A stretch of 64,000 nucleotides of DNA from Streptomyces cinnamoneus (GCF_014650495.1 NZ_BMVB01000024.1:42814-106813), one strand, 5' to 3'; positions 1 to 9,667 are shown, numbered from the stretch's first letter. Numbers and translations are program-made. The notes: generated from the letters alone by a model not told the origin.

Positions 1-1
1 C

Positions 2-3000
2 GATCAGTTCGAGGAGCTGTTCACCCTGTGCGCGGACGCGCACGAGCAGACGGTGTTCGTGCGCGCCGTGCACGCGCTGGCCACCGGCCCCGCCTTCCCC
101 GGCGGCCGGGACGGTTCCGCGGCGCTGGTGGTCCTCGGCGTGCGGGCCGACTTCTACGGCCGCTGCCTGGCCTTCACCGAGCTGGCGGCCGCCCTGCGCG
201 ACGGCCAGCTGCCGCTGGAGCCCCTGCGGGCGCAGGAGATCCGGGAAGCGGTCGTCCGCCCGGCCCACGCCGTGGGCCTGGAGCCGGAGCCCGGGCTCGT
301 GGAGCTGCTCCTGCGCGACCTCGGCGCCGCCGACGGCGGCGAGGGGACCGGCGGCTACGGGCCCGGCGCGCTCCCCCTGCTGTCCCACGCGCTGCTGGCG
401 ACGTGGCAGCGCCGCACCGAGGGGGCTCTGACGGTCGAGGGGTACCAGCAGGCGGGAGGGATCGCCGGGGCGGTGGCGGCGACGGCGGAACGGGCGTACG
501 CGCGGCTGTCGCCGGCCCGTCAGGAAGCCGCGCCGCACGCCCTGCTGCGGCTGGTGCGGGTCGACGAGGACGGCCGGGCCACCCGCGCCCGCGTCTCGCG
601 CGAGCAGTTGTCCCAGGAGGCGGGCGCACGCTCCGGTGCGGTCCTTCAGGTGGTGGAGGAGTTCGCGCGCGCCCGGCTGCTCACCGTCGACGCCGACGGC
701 ATCACCCTGGCGCACGAGGCGGTGCTGCGCGCCTGGCCCCGGCTGCACGGGTGGATCGAGACGCACGCCGCCACGCTGCACGCCCGGCAGCAACTGGGCG
801 CGGCCGCCCGGCAGTGGGACGCGGAGGGCCGTGACCCGGCGCTGTTGCCGCGGGGCAGCCGGCTCGTGGCCGCCCGGGAGCTGGCGGCACACCCCCTGGG
901 CACGGTCAGCGCCGTCGAGCAGGCGTTCGTGGACGCGGCGACGGCCCACGCCGCCGCCGAGCTCGCGGCGGAACGGCGGCGCACCCGCCGGCTGCACCGG
1001 CTGCTGGCGGCCCTGGCCGTGCTCCTCGTGCTGACCGTGACCGGGGGCGCGGTGGCGCTCCACCAGGGGCGGCAGGCCGTGGCCGAACGGGGAGCGGCCC
1101 GCTCGGCCGGACTCGCCTTCCGCGCCACCGCGCTGAGCGCCTCCCGGCCGGAGGTGTCGATGCTGCTGGCGACCGCCGCCTGGCGGCAGGCGCACACCGC
1201 CGCTGCGGCCGGGGCGGTCCTCAGCTCCCAGGCCCAGTCCTACGCCGGGCGGCTGACGGGGCACCGGGGGCCGGTGCTCGCCGCGGCGTGGCAGCCGGGC
1301 GCCGGGCGGCTGCTGTCGGCCGGCGCCGACGGGACCGTACGGCAGTGGGACACGGCGGGCCGGCGGCAGGGACGCGTCGTCGCCCGGGGCCGCGCGGCCG
1401 TGCGGGCGCTGGCCGGCGCCCGGGAGGGCGGGCTCGCCGCCTGGGGCGACGACACGGGGGCGGTGTCGCTGTGGGACGCCGGCACCGGGCGCGTCTCCCG
1501 CGTGGCGGGCGGACACCGCGGCGCCGTCCGGGCGGTGGCCCTGTCCGGTCGCGGCGAGCTGCTGGCGTCGGCGGGTCGGGACGGGACGGTCCGGCTCGTG
1601 CGCCCGGGCGCCGCCGCGGATCCGGAGACCGCCGACGTCGGCCTCGGACCGCTGTACGCGGTGGCCGTCACCCGGGACGGGGGGCAGGTGGCCGCGGCCG
1701 GTCTGGACGGGCGGGTGTGGCTCAGGGACACGGGGACGGGACGGACGCGGGTCATCGGCACCACGGCCCACGGCCAGGTGCGCTCCCTGGCCTTCTCCCC
1801 CGACGGACGGCACCTGGCCGCCGGCGAGTGGCGGGACGACGTCGGGCTGTGGAACACCGCAACCGGTGAACGGGAGGCGGCCCTGGAGGGCATGCAGGAC
1901 TCCGTGCTGGCCGTCGCGTTCTCCCCCGACGGCACGCGCCTGGCGGCGGCGGGCCAGGACGACACCGCGTGCGTGTGGGACCTCGCGGGCCGGCGCCGGA
2001 CCGCCGTGCTGGCCAGTCATCTCGGGCCCGTGCACGGCATCGCCTTCTCCCCCGACGGCCGGTCGCTGGCGACGGCCGGCGAGGACGGCACCCTGCGGTT
2101 GTGGACGCCGCGTGCCGCGGCCGGGGCGGTGCCGTCCGGCTCCGCCTGGCTGGACGCGGCCCTCAGCCCGGACCGTTCGCTGCTGGCCGTCGCGGGCCAG
2201 GACGGCACCCTGCGGCTGTGGGACGCCCGGCACCGCACGGTGCGGCACACGGTACGGGTGTCCGCGGAGCCGGTGCGCGCGGTGGCGTTCAGCCGTGACG
2301 GTGCGCTGTTCGCGGCGGGTGACGGGCGCGGTGGCGCCACCGTGTGGCGCACCGCCGCACCGGACCGTCCCGTGCAGCGCTGGCAGGCCCACGGCCGGGC
2401 GGTCACCTCGCTGGCGTTCCGCCCCGGGGACCCGTCCTCGGTCGCCACGGCCAGTGAGGACGGCACGGTGCGGCTGTGGCGCGTGACGGGGACGGCGGTC
2501 CGTCCGGAGCTGCGGATCTCCGGTCACGAGGACGCCGTCTACCGGGTGGTGTTCCTGGGCGGCGACAGGCTCGCCACGGGCAGTCAGGACAACACGGCCC
2601 GCATCTGGCGCGTATCCGACGGCCGCGAGCTGCACCGGCTGACCGAGCACGCCGACACGGTGCTGGGCCTGGCGGCGAACCCGGCGGGCACCCTGCTGGC
2701 CACCGCCAGCCGCGACTACACGGTCGGGCTGTGGGACGCGCGCGACGGGCGCAGGCTGCGGACCCTGGCCGGCCATACGGGGCCGGTCACCTCGGCGGCC
2801 TTCGATCCGGGCGGCACGCGGCTGGTGACGACGGGCCGCGACAACACCGTCCGGGTCTGGGACCCGCGCGACGGGCGGCTGCTGTTCACCCTGACCGGGC
2901 ACACCGGGCGGGTGCGGGCCGCGGCCTTCCTCGCCGCGGGGGGCCCGGTGGTGTCCGTCGGCGAGGACGGCACCGTGCGCTGGTGGAGCCTGGGGGTGCG

Positions 3001-3112
3001 TGCGGTGCTGGCCGACGCGTGCCGGGCGGTGGGCGACGTGGGCCGGGGCACCTGGCGCCGGCTGCTGCCGGACGTTCCCTACGCGCCGGGCTGTCACCCC
3101 GAGGGGTCATAG
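2..3112 (+). CDS. nSTAND1 / WD40-repeat protein, 5' end outside window
   Basis: The reading frame is open from the first base, so the gene begins upstream. The first visible residues are DQFEEL, the Walker B motif typical of nSTAND1 NTPases, so the P-loop and any N-terminal effector domain (often a trypsin-like or HTH domain) are not visible. A charged helical region follows, then one hydrophobic segment around visible residues 330-353 (probable membrane anchor). From about residue 418 to the end there are roughly 14 WD40 repeats with recurring GH...PVxxxAFSPDG...LWD patterns, enough for two seven-bladed propellers. Such proteins are signal-sensing NTPases with a propeller that binds a ligand or partner; some act in defence or regulated cell death. 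The specific role here is unknown. Confidence 0.88.
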   Translation, partial: DQFEELFTLCADAHEQTVFVRAVHALATGPAFPGGRDGSAALVVLGVRADFYGRCLAFTELAAALRDGQLPLEPLRAQEIREAVVRPAHAVGLEPEPGLVELLLRDLGAADGGEGTGGYGPGALPLLSHALLATWQRRTEGALTVEGYQQAGGIAGAVAATAERAYARLSPARQEAAPHALLRLVRVDEDGRATRARVSREQLSQEAGARSGAVLQVVEEFARARLLTVDADGITLAHEAVLRAWPRLHGWIETHAATLHARQQLGAAARQWDAEGRDPALLPRGSRLVAARELAAHPLGTVSAVEQAFVDAATAHAAAELAAERRRTRRLHRLLAALAVLLVLTVTGGAVALHQGRQAVAERGAARSAGLAFRATALSASRPEVSMLLATAAWRQAHTAAAAGAVLSSQAQSYAGRLTGHRGPVLAAAWQPGAGRLLSAGADGTVRQWDTAGRRQGRVVARGRAAVRALAGAREGGLAAWGDDTGAVSLWDAGTGRVSRVAGGHRGAVRAVALSGRGELLASAGRDGTVRLVRPGAAADPETADVGLGPLYAVAVTRDGGQVAAAGLDGRVWLRDTGTGRTRVIGTTAHGQVRSLAFSPDGRHLAAGEWRDDVGLWNTATGEREAALEGMQDSVLAVAFSPDGTRLAAAGQDDTACVWDLAGRRRTAVLASHLGPVHGIAFSPDGRSLATAGEDGTLRLWTPRAAAGAVPSGSAWLDAALSPDRSLLAVAGQDGTLRLWDARHRTVRHTVRVSAEPVRAVAFSRDGALFAAGDGRGGATVWRTAAPDRPVQRWQAHGRAVTSLAFRPGDPSSVATASEDGTVRLWRVTGTAVRPELRISGHEDAVYRVVFLGGDRLATGSQDNTARIWRVSDGRELHRLTEHADTVLGLAANPAGTLLATASRDYTVGLWDARDGRRLRTLAGHTGPVTSAAFDPGGTRLVTTGRDNTVRVWDPRDGRLLFTLTGHTGRVRAAAFLAAGGPVVSVGEDGTVRWWSLGVRAVLADACRAVGDVGRGTWRRLLPDVPYAPGCHPEGS

Positions 3113-3321
3113 CGCGGCACGGGACGTCCTGCGCCCGCCCTGACGCCCTGTGACAGAAGGCCAGGTCAGCGGGGGTTGCCCGGCGCCTGCTGGGCCGGGG
3201 CAACGGACAACCCCTGGCTCGCGCCCTGTCATATGCCGAGACTCAGAACACCGGACGGCTTGATTCCGCACAGTCGGCCGTCCCGGCTCCCCCGGCCGAC
3301 CTCGACGAAAGAAGCCCGGAC

Positions 3322-3516
3322 ATGAACGCCTGCGTGAACGCCTGCACGAACGCCGACATGAACACCGACCTGCCCGACGCCTTCGCGTTCGCCGTGACGG
3401 TGGCGGCCTGCATGACGCTGGTCCTCGTGGACCACGCCACTCCCGCGGCCCTCACCGAGTACGCCGCGGCCCTCACCGGCCTCTACACCGCCTGGCACAA
3501 CCGCCCCCGGCCATGA
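3322..3516 (+). CDS. small hypothetical protein
   Basis: A 64-codon frame preceded by a purine-rich GAAAGAAG stretch. The N-terminus repeats Asn/Cys/Ala residues and an internal ATG at 3358 is an equally good start. The middle has a short hydrophobic segment (residues about 20-35) and the C-terminus a TAWHNRPRP tail. I do not recognise a family. It lies alone between the WD40 gene and the convergent aminopeptidase gene, 36 bp from the latter. Codon use is compatible with Streptomyces, but a frame this short could be chance. Confidence 0.4.
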   Translation: MNACVNACTNADMNTDLPDAFAFAVTVAACMTLVLVDHATPAALTEYAAALTGLYTAWHNRPRP

Positions 3517-3551
3517 CGACCTCCCGACAACGGCCGGGGGCGGAGCTGGGG

Positions 3552-5075
3552 TCAGCCCTTGACCGGCTCGTTCAGGGAGCTCAGGTCGTGGGCGTAGATG
3601 CCGACCGCGTGGGCGATGACGTCGACGTTGGTGTCGAAGACCTTGAGGTCGAGGTTCTTCAGGGTGTCGCCCGCCCCGTGGTAGTTCGGGTCGTACGCGG
3701 TGCCCGCGGTGCCGCCGAACTTCGCCGCCTGCTCCTTGGTCTTGATGCCCTCGGCGCCGGTGAAGGTGCCGCCCGCCGGGATGCCGGCCTTGATGAACGG
3801 GCCGTAGTCGGACCGGCCGTCGAAGTCGGTGCCCTCGTGCGGCGAGCGACGGCCGTCGAGGTAGCCGTTGATCAGCCGCTCGATCTGTGCGGAGCCCTGC
3901 GGGCCAGGGCCCTCGCCCTGGTGGTCGGAGTCGTCGCCGTCGTAGACGAACTCGACGGGGTTCGGCGAGGCGATCATGTCGAAGTTCAGGTAGAGCGCGG
4001 TCTGCTTGCGCTGCTTCTCGCTGAGCTGCTTGACGTAGTGCTCGGAGCCGAGCAGACCGAGCTCCTCACCGGACCACCAGGCGAAGCGCACCTTGTTGGT
4101 GGGCTGCTGGCCATGGCCGCGCGTCTCGGCGGCGAGCTTGAGGGCGACCTCCAGCAGGCCGGCGGAGCCGGAGCCGTTGTCGTTGATGCCGGGGCCCGCG
4201 GGCACCGAGTCCAGGTGGCTGCCGAGCGCCACCACGTGGTCGGCGCTGCCGCCCCGGGTCTCGGCGATCACGTTGCGGGTCTGGCGCTTGATCGCTTCGG
4301 TGCTCACATCGAGGTTGACCTTGGTCTCGCCCTTGGCGACCTGCGCGGCCAGCGCCTCGCCGTCGGCCAGGGAGATGCCGCCGGCGGGGATGTGGGCGTT
4401 GGCCGGCTCACCGACCGATCCGTGGACCGGCTCGGTGCCGGAGTGGTTGTAGAGGATCAGGCCGATCGCGCCCGCCTTGGCGGCGACCTCTTCCTTCTGC
4501 TGGAAGGTGCAGTTGCCGCGCTTGACGAGCGCGATCTTGCCCTTGAAGTCGCCGGAGGCGTAGTCGTCCAGCTCGCAGCCGGGGGTCGCGTCCACGCGGG
4601 CGGCGGCGAGGGGTGCCACGAGCCCGCCCGCGGGCGAGGACTTGCTGAAGCCGTAGGCCGTCACCTTGACGTCGCGCGGCTCGGGCGAGACGACGGACAG
4701 CTTCTCGTGCTGCGTCTTGGACTCGTAGAAGTCGAAGTTCTGGTACGAGACGTCGTAACCGGCCTTCTTCAGCAGGCGGTAGACGTACTCGGTGGACGCC
4801 TTGTGGCCCGGCGTACCGGCGGCGCGGTTGCCGCCGTTGTCGTCGGCGATCTCCTGGAACGCCTCCAGGTGACGGTGGGCGCTCTTCCCGGAGGAAGCCT
4901 TGACCAGCTTCTTGGCGAGTCGCTCGGCCTTGCCGTGCTGCTGGGCCGAGGTCGCCGGCCGGGCGTCGGCGGGGGCCGCGGCGGCGAGCAGTACGGGGGC
5001 GGCGACGACGCTCGTGACGAGAGCCGATATCGCTCTGCGACGGAACTGGGCGCGCACGGAGGTCCTTTCCGGCAC
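3552..5075 (-). CDS. secreted M28 family zinc aminopeptidase with PA domain
   Basis: 507 residues. An Arg-rich n-region and hydrophobic core ending in A-A-P-A-D-A form a Sec or Tat-like signal peptide. A protease-associated (PA) domain occupies about residues 130-250. The M28 catalytic domain follows: HLDSVP (about 286) and NDNGSG supply the first zinc ligands, GEELGLLG (about 337) the general base and ligand pair, NFDMIAS (about 363) and YHGAGDT (about 464) the rest. Members such as the Streptomyces griseus aminopeptidase remove N-terminal residues from peptides outside the cell. The protein ends soon after the peptidase fold, without a C-terminal P-domain. It is transcribed alone, convergent to the small upstream ORF. 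Confidence 0.93.
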   Translation of the reverse strand: MPERTSVRAQFRRRAISALVTSVVAAPVLLAAAAPADARPATSAQQHGKAERLAKKLVKASSGKSAHRHLEAFQEIADDNGGNRAAGTPGHKASTEYVYRLLKKAGYDVSYQNFDFYESKTQHEKLSVVSPEPRDVKVTAYGFSKSSPAGGLVAPLAAARVDATPGCELDDYASGDFKGKIALVKRGNCTFQQKEEVAAKAGAIGLILYNHSGTEPVHGSVGEPANAHIPAGGISLADGEALAAQVAKGETKVNLDVSTEAIKRQTRNVIAETRGGSADHVVALGSHLDSVPAGPGINDNGSGSAGLLEVALKLAAETRGHGQQPTNKVRFAWWSGEELGLLGSEHYVKQLSEKQRKQTALYLNFDMIASPNPVEFVYDGDDSDHQGEGPGPQGSAQIERLINGYLDGRRSPHEGTDFDGRSDYGPFIKAGIPAGGTFTGAEGIKTKEQAAKFGGTAGTAYDPNYHGAGDTLKNLDLKVFDTNVDVIAHAVGIYAHDLSSLNEPVKG

Positions 5076-5305
5076 GGGCGGACCATCGTGATGCCCCCCG
5101 GCCTGCGGTCATCGCGATCGGACGGCGATCGCGCTGAACGGGACGGTAGCGAATCGGCGCAGGTCACGGGAGGGGTCGACGAACAGTTGACACAAGATCG
5201 ACATCTTCCGCGCCGGCTCCGGCCACCGGTCCGGTACAGGACCGCATCTGATGGACCGTCGGTCGGCCCGGCCGCCGGCCCCCACCGGCGCACCGGGCCC
5301 AAGCC

Positions 5306-6094
5306 TCAGGGCGCAGCGCTCGTGATCACCGCGAAGGGGGCTCCGAACGGGTCGAGGAGCATGGCCAGGCGGCCGATCCCGGGGGCGTCGACGACGGGGA
5401 TGATGACCGTCGCCCCGCTTTCGGTGGCCGTGGCCACCGTGCCGTCGCAGTCGGCCACCTCGATGTACGGATGCCATTCGGAGCGCGAGCCCGCCCGGAG
5501 GTTCTCGGCGGGCAGTTGCATGAGGCCGCCGTGCATGGTCTCCACTCCCCCGCCGGCCGGCCCGGCGATGGTGTAGACGAGCTCCTCCCCCATCGGCATG
5601 TCCCGCAGCTCCCAGGCGAAGACGGCACGGTAGAAGTCCTTGGCCGCGGCCGCGTCGGTGGTGTAGAGCTCGATCCAGCTGACCGCGCCGGGCGCGTTGA
5701 CGAGGTCCAGGCCGTCGATGTCGCCGGGCTGCCACACGGCGAAGCGGGCCCCCGCGGGGTCGGTGAAGCCCGCCATGCGTCCGGCGGAGAAGACGTCGAA
5801 CGGCGGGAAGCGGACCGTGCCGCCCGCCTGCTCCACGGCCTCGGCCGTGGCGGTGGCGTCCGTGGTGCGGAAGTACACCGTCCAGGCGGAGCTCGCCCCC
5901 TCCTCCGTCAGCGGCCCCACGGCCCCGACGGTTCTGCCGTCCAGGCGGAAGAACCCGTAGCCGCCCGCGTCCGGCCCCGCGGGATCGAACTCCCATCCGA
6001 AGACGCGGCGGTAGAACTCGGCGGCCCCGGCCACGTCGGGCGTGCCGAGGTCGAGCCAGTTCGGCCCGCCGGGGACGTGCGTGGATGTCAGCAT
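5306..6094 (-). CDS. VOC family protein (two glyoxalase-type domains)
   Basis: 262 residues made of two successive vicinal-oxygen-chelate modules (about 8-125 and 140-258), each starting with a 'WLDL/WIEL...FYRxVFGWE' pattern. This duplicated form is common in actinomycetes and annotated as glyoxalase, bleomycin-resistance or dioxygenase-like protein. The substrate cannot be read from sequence. It is transcribed divergently from polX, with a 140-bp gap. Start is the ATG at 6094; the next in-frame ATG is far inside the first domain. Confidence 0.85.
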   Translation of the reverse strand: MLTSTHVPGGPNWLDLGTPDVAGAAEFYRRVFGWEFDPAGPDAGGYGFFRLDGRTVGAVGPLTEEGASSAWTVYFRTTDATATAEAVEQAGGTVRFPPFDVFSAGRMAGFTDPAGARFAVWQPGDIDGLDLVNAPGAVSWIELYTTDAAAAKDFYRAVFAWELRDMPMGEELVYTIAGPAGGGVETMHGGLMQLPAENLRAGSRSEWHPYIEVADCDGTVATATESGATVIIPVVDAPGIGRLAMLLDPFGAPFAVITSAAP

Positions 6095-6234
6095 GGTGCG
6101 GCTCCTCCGGCGGGTGCTGCCGCTTGCGGCAGGGGCGGTCGGACGGATCTCAGCATGGCAGGGGCCACTGACAGCCGCCCCCGGAGGCGGCCGGCCGGAG
6201 TGTGGCGGCGGCCGCCCCGTGGCAGGCTGGAGCC

Positions 6235-7968
6235 ATGGCCCGGCCCAATGAGGAGGTCGAGGCGCTGCTGCAGGAGTACGCCGACCTCGTCGCGATCACC
6301 GGTGGTGACGCCTTCAAGGCGCGCGCCTACGAGAAGGCCGCCCGTGCCATCGGCGGTCATCCCGGCGACGTCTCGAAGCTCGACGCCAAGGGGCTGCGGG
6401 ACATCCCCAACGTCGGGAAGTCGATCGCCGACAAGGTCGTGGAGTACCTGAGCACCGGCCGTGTCACCGCCGTCGAGGAGGCCAGGGCCGCCATCCCGGC
6501 CGGCGTGCGGGAACTCATCACCATTCCCACGCTCGGGCCCAAGAAGGCCATGACCCTCTACGAGGAGCTGCACGTGTCCTCCGTGGAGGGGCTCCTCGAC
6601 GCCATCCACGAGGAGCGGCTGCGCGGGCTCAAGGGGTTCGGCGAGAAGACCGAGGCCAACATCCTCCACGGCATCGCCCTCATGCAGAAGGCCGGCAGCG
6701 GCCGCATCCTGCTCGGCGCCGCCACGGACGTCGCGGAACAGATCGTCGCCGACCTCTCCGGTGTCAAGGGCTGCGAGGGCTGCGCGTACGCCGGGTCGCT
6801 GCGGCGCATGCGGGAGACCATCGGCGACATCGACGTCCTCGTCGCCGCCGACCGCTCCGCCCCGTTCATGCAGGCGTTCGCCGGACTCCCCTACGCCGCC
6901 GAGATCATCGCGCACGGTCAGAAGAAGACCTCCCTCCGCACCACGAAGGGCCTGCAGGTCGATCTGAGGGTCCTGCCGCCCGCCTCGTGGGGGGCAGGGC
7001 TGCTGTACTTCACCGGTTCCAAGGCGCACAACATCCGCATCCGCGAGATCGCGGTGCGGCAGAAGCTCAAGCTCTCCGAGTACGGCCTGTTCGACGTCGA
7101 CAGTGGCGTGAACATCGCGTCGGGCACGGAGGAGGAGGTCTACGCACGGCTCGGGCTGCCCTGGATCGCCCCGACCCTGCGGGAGGACCGGGGCGAGATC
7201 GCCGCCGGCCTGCGCGGCGAGCTGCCCGAACTGGTGGCCGAGGACGACATCCGCGGCGACCTGCACACCCATACGGACCTCACGGACGGGGTCGCCTCCC
7301 TGGAGGACATGGTCGAGGCCGCCGCCCGGCGCGGCTACGCGTACTACGCCGTCACCGACCACGCCCCCGACCTGTACATGCAGCGCATGACCGACGAGAA
7401 GATGCTCGCCCAGCGGGAGCGGGTCCGGGCACTGGACGGCAAGCACCGGAAGATGCGCCTGCTGCACGGCACCGAACTCAACATCGGGCCGGACGGCGGG
7501 CTGGACTGGCCCGACGACTTCCTCGCGGGCTTCGACCTGTGCGTGGCCTCCGTGCACTCCCACTTCCACCAGACGCGTGCGGAACTGACACGGCGTCTGG
7601 TCCGGGCCTGCGAGAACCCCTACGTGGGGATCATCGGCCACCCCACCACCCGCAGGATCGGCAAGCGCCCGGGCATCGACGCCGACTTCGACGCGGTCTT
7701 CGAGGCGTGTGCCAGAACAGGCACCGCCCTGGAGGTCAACGCCCATCCGGAGCGGCTCGACCTGTGCGACGAGGACATCCTGCGCGCCAAGCGCTACGGC
7801 GTGAAGTTCGCCGTGAACACCGACGCCCACTCCACCACGCACCTGCCCTACATGCGCTACGGCGTCGGCACCGCCCAGCGCGGCTGGCTGACGAAGGACG
7901 ACGTGATCAACACCTGGCCCCTGCAGCGCCTGCGGCGCTTCCTGCGCCCGGGAGGGCACGGGAGCTGA
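6235..7968 (+). CDS. polX: DNA polymerase/3'-5' exonuclease PolX
   Basis: 577 residues. Helix-hairpin-helix elements lie near residues 50-110 (DIPNVGKSIA, IPTLGPKKA). A polymerase beta-type nucleotidyltransferase core follows with the catalytic DIDVL motif near residue 198, then a C-terminal PHP domain starting with DLHTHTD near residue 341 and containing the HSHFHQ and NTDAHS metal-binding motifs. Bacterial PolX enzymes fill gaps in base-excision repair and carry a metal-dependent exonuclease in the PHP domain. I chose the ATG at 6235 because homologues begin with this 'MARPNEEV' type N-terminus; an upstream in-frame ATG at 6202 only adds a low-complexity extension. Confidence 0.93.
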   Translation: MARPNEEVEALLQEYADLVAITGGDAFKARAYEKAARAIGGHPGDVSKLDAKGLRDIPNVGKSIADKVVEYLSTGRVTAVEEARAAIPAGVRELITIPTLGPKKAMTLYEELHVSSVEGLLDAIHEERLRGLKGFGEKTEANILHGIALMQKAGSGRILLGAATDVAEQIVADLSGVKGCEGCAYAGSLRRMRETIGDIDVLVAADRSAPFMQAFAGLPYAAEIIAHGQKKTSLRTTKGLQVDLRVLPPASWGAGLLYFTGSKAHNIRIREIAVRQKLKLSEYGLFDVDSGVNIASGTEEEVYARLGLPWIAPTLREDRGEIAAGLRGELPELVAEDDIRGDLHTHTDLTDGVASLEDMVEAAARRGYAYYAVTDHAPDLYMQRMTDEKMLAQRERVRALDGKHRKMRLLHGTELNIGPDGGLDWPDDFLAGFDLCVASVHSHFHQTRAELTRRLVRACENPYVGIIGHPTTRRIGKRPGIDADFDAVFEACARTGTALEVNAHPERLDLCDEDILRAKRYGVKFAVNTDAHSTTHLPYMRYGVGTAQRGWLTKDDVINTWPLQRLRRFLRPGGHGS

Positions 7969-7981
7969 GACGGGGTCCGCC

Positions 7982-8863
7982 TCAGCCGGCTCCGGTGAAG
8001 ACCAGGCGTGCCGCCCTGCGCCAGCGGTTGGCGGGCAGGGACGGGTGCAGCGCGGCGAGCGCCCCGCAGTATTTGGTGAGGACGACCGGCCGCATGCCGT
8101 GGGCGTGCAGCAGCCGGTCCGCCGCGGTCAGGTGGCCGGTGCCCTTGGTCTCCACCAGCACCAGGCCCTCACGGGCCCGGACGGCACGGCCGGTGCGCAG
8201 GTCGGTGCAGACCAGGCCGGCGTCGCAGGTCATGCGCTCGCCGTCGGCCACGAGGGTCGCCCGGACGTAGTCGGTGCCGAGGGAGGGGTACAGGGTCTGC
8301 GGGGCGTCGATGCCGTAGGCGCGCTCCAGGGTGGCGGCCAGGAAGTCGCGGAACGGGGCGTCCTGCGGGGTGTCGTCGCCCATCAGGGGGCGACGGTGCT
8401 TGACGGTGTCACCCCGGCACCCCTTGAGCTTGATCTCGAACTGGCGCTCGCCGGTGTCCTGGTAGACGCGTTCACGGATCTTGAAGCGCAGCCGGCGGCC
8501 CTGGCGGTGGTCGTGGAAGGAGCGCAGGTCGGGGGTGTCGTAGTAGACGGAGTGGTAGCGGAAGGCGTTCCGCCGTTCGATGGTCAGGGCCCGGAACGGC
8601 CCGCCGGGCCGGTGCGGGTCGGTCAGCCGGGCGGCCAGCCGGGCGAACGTGGCGGCGGGCACGAGGTAGCTGCGGTCGAAGCGGGCCAGCAGTTCCGCGC
8701 GTGCGTTGACCTCGGCGAGCGGGACGGGCAGGGCGGCGGCCGCGGCACGCGTGATCGCCTGCACCGCCGGCGGGGCGAGGGCCTCCGGCGGCTCGGCCAG
8801 GGGCCGGGCGGCGGGGAGGGTTGCGGCCGGGACGGGGGCCGGGTCGGTGGCGGGGGCGCTCAT
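7982..8863 (-). CDS. VTC-domain protein (polyphosphate polymerase-like)
   Basis: 293 residues. After a Pro/Ala-rich N-terminus, a VTC/triphosphate-tunnel domain is seen from about residue 55: RFDRSYLVP, the YHSVYYDTPDL motif, paired basic/acidic strands RLRFKIRERVY and FEIKLKG, and the late VETKG strand. In yeast VTC4 this tunnel makes polyphosphate; the bacterial activity is inferred. The GTG/ATG context at 8860-8863 overlaps the upstream DUF4956 gene by 4 bp, and this two-gene pair is a recurring arrangement in bacteria. It ends 14 bp from the convergent polX stop. Confidence 0.85.
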   Translation of the reverse strand: MSAPATDPAPVPAATLPAARPLAEPPEALAPPAVQAITRAAAAALPVPLAEVNARAELLARFDRSYLVPAATFARLAARLTDPHRPGGPFRALTIERRNAFRYHSVYYDTPDLRSFHDHRQGRRLRFKIRERVYQDTGERQFEIKLKGCRGDTVKHRRPLMGDDTPQDAPFRDFLAATLERAYGIDAPQTLYPSLGTDYVRATLVADGERMTCDAGLVCTDLRTGRAVRAREGLVLVETKGTGHLTAADRLLHAHGMRPVVLTKYCGALAALHPSLPANRWRRAARLVFTGAG

Positions 8864-9498
8864 ACGGTCTCCCAGGCGGGCTTGCCCTGGTACGGGCGTT
8901 CGGCCTGGCCATTGTCCGCCGCCAGGGGCGTCGTTCCCGGGAGGGGCTCGCGGTAGCGCACGTCGACGACCGTCAGATCGCGGACGTAGTCGACCTCCAT
9001 GACCGTCCAGTCGAGGGGCTCCCCGAGCCGCCGGGCGAGGTCCGCGCGCAGCGCGGCCGGGTCGGCGTGGACGGTGTCGAGCGTGACGAGCGTCCGGCGG
9101 GAGCGTGCCAGGAGCCTGGGGTGGTCGGCGCAGTAGACCACCAGCAGGAGGATGCCGCCGAGCGTGGCGGCCATGGGCAGGCTCAGCTGCGGCAGGCCGC
9201 AGACCAGCCCGAGGACCAGGGTGGTGAAGTAGTAGGCGACCTCTTCGTGCTGCACGGCGTCCGAACGGAGCCGGATGATCGACAGCACCCCGAAGAGGCC
9301 GAAGCCGAGGGTCAGGCCGCCGTTGCCGCCCGTCGCGGCGAGCGCCGCCACGACCGTGAACAGCGCGACGTTGAGGGCGAGGTAGGCGGGGACCAGGTCG
9401 CGGCGACGGTGCCGCGGGTAGTAGACGGCGAAGGTCAGCAGGCAGACCGCGACGAGGTCGAGGCACAGGTGAGCGGCAAGGTGTCGCACGGATTCCAT
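8860..9498 (-). CDS. DUF4956 family membrane protein
   Basis: 212 residues with four to five hydrophobic helices in the first 150 (around 12-30, 38-60, 90-125 and 128-150) and a soluble C-terminal domain. The GFGLFGVLSIIRLRSD segment after the second helix is typical of DUF4956. The start ATG at 9498 has a strong GAAGGAGGA ribosome site. It is translationally coupled (4-bp overlap) to the VTC-domain gene. DUF4956/VTC pairs are thought to work together in polyphosphate handling at the membrane; that role is inferred from context. Confidence 0.85.
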   Translation of the reverse strand: MESVRHLAAHLCLDLVAVCLLTFAVYYPRHRRRDLVPAYLALNVALFTVVAALAATGGNGGLTLGFGLFGVLSIIRLRSDAVQHEEVAYYFTTLVLGLVCGLPQLSLPMAATLGGILLLVVYCADHPRLLARSRRTLVTLDTVHADPAALRADLARRLGEPLDWTVMEVDYVRDLTVVDVRYREPLPGTTPLAADNGQAERPYQGKPAWETV

Positions 9499-9593
9499 CG
9501 CTTCCTCCTTCAGTGCGTCAACGCCTGGGGGACGCAGAGGAAACTCTCGGCGAACAGAGTCACCGGGCTGGGTTAATCATGCGAATCCTTGAT

Positions 9594-9631
9594 GTGATCC
9601 CTCAGGACTTGACCAAATCCGGAGGGATCAC
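9594..9631 (-). terminator. hairpin downstream of VC0807-type gene
   Basis: Perfect 10-bp arms GTGATCCCTC (9594-9603) and GAGGGATCAC (9622-9631) with a partly paired 18-nt interior. It lies 36 bp past the stop of the 9668-10372 gene, so a terminator is likely. It could also act as an operator for the DUF4956 gene 96 bp away. Confidence 0.5.
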
Positions 9632-9667
9632 GTCCAATTCGGCCTCCTTGTGGACCGAACGTGCCCG

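Noticed and set aside
3513..5576. 687-codon plus-strand frame opposite the M28 peptidase
   Set aside because: Antisense shadow; the minus-strand protein has a full zinc-peptidase motif set.
6088..7959. 623-codon minus-strand frame opposite polX
   Set aside because: Shadow of the PolX reading frame, no motifs.
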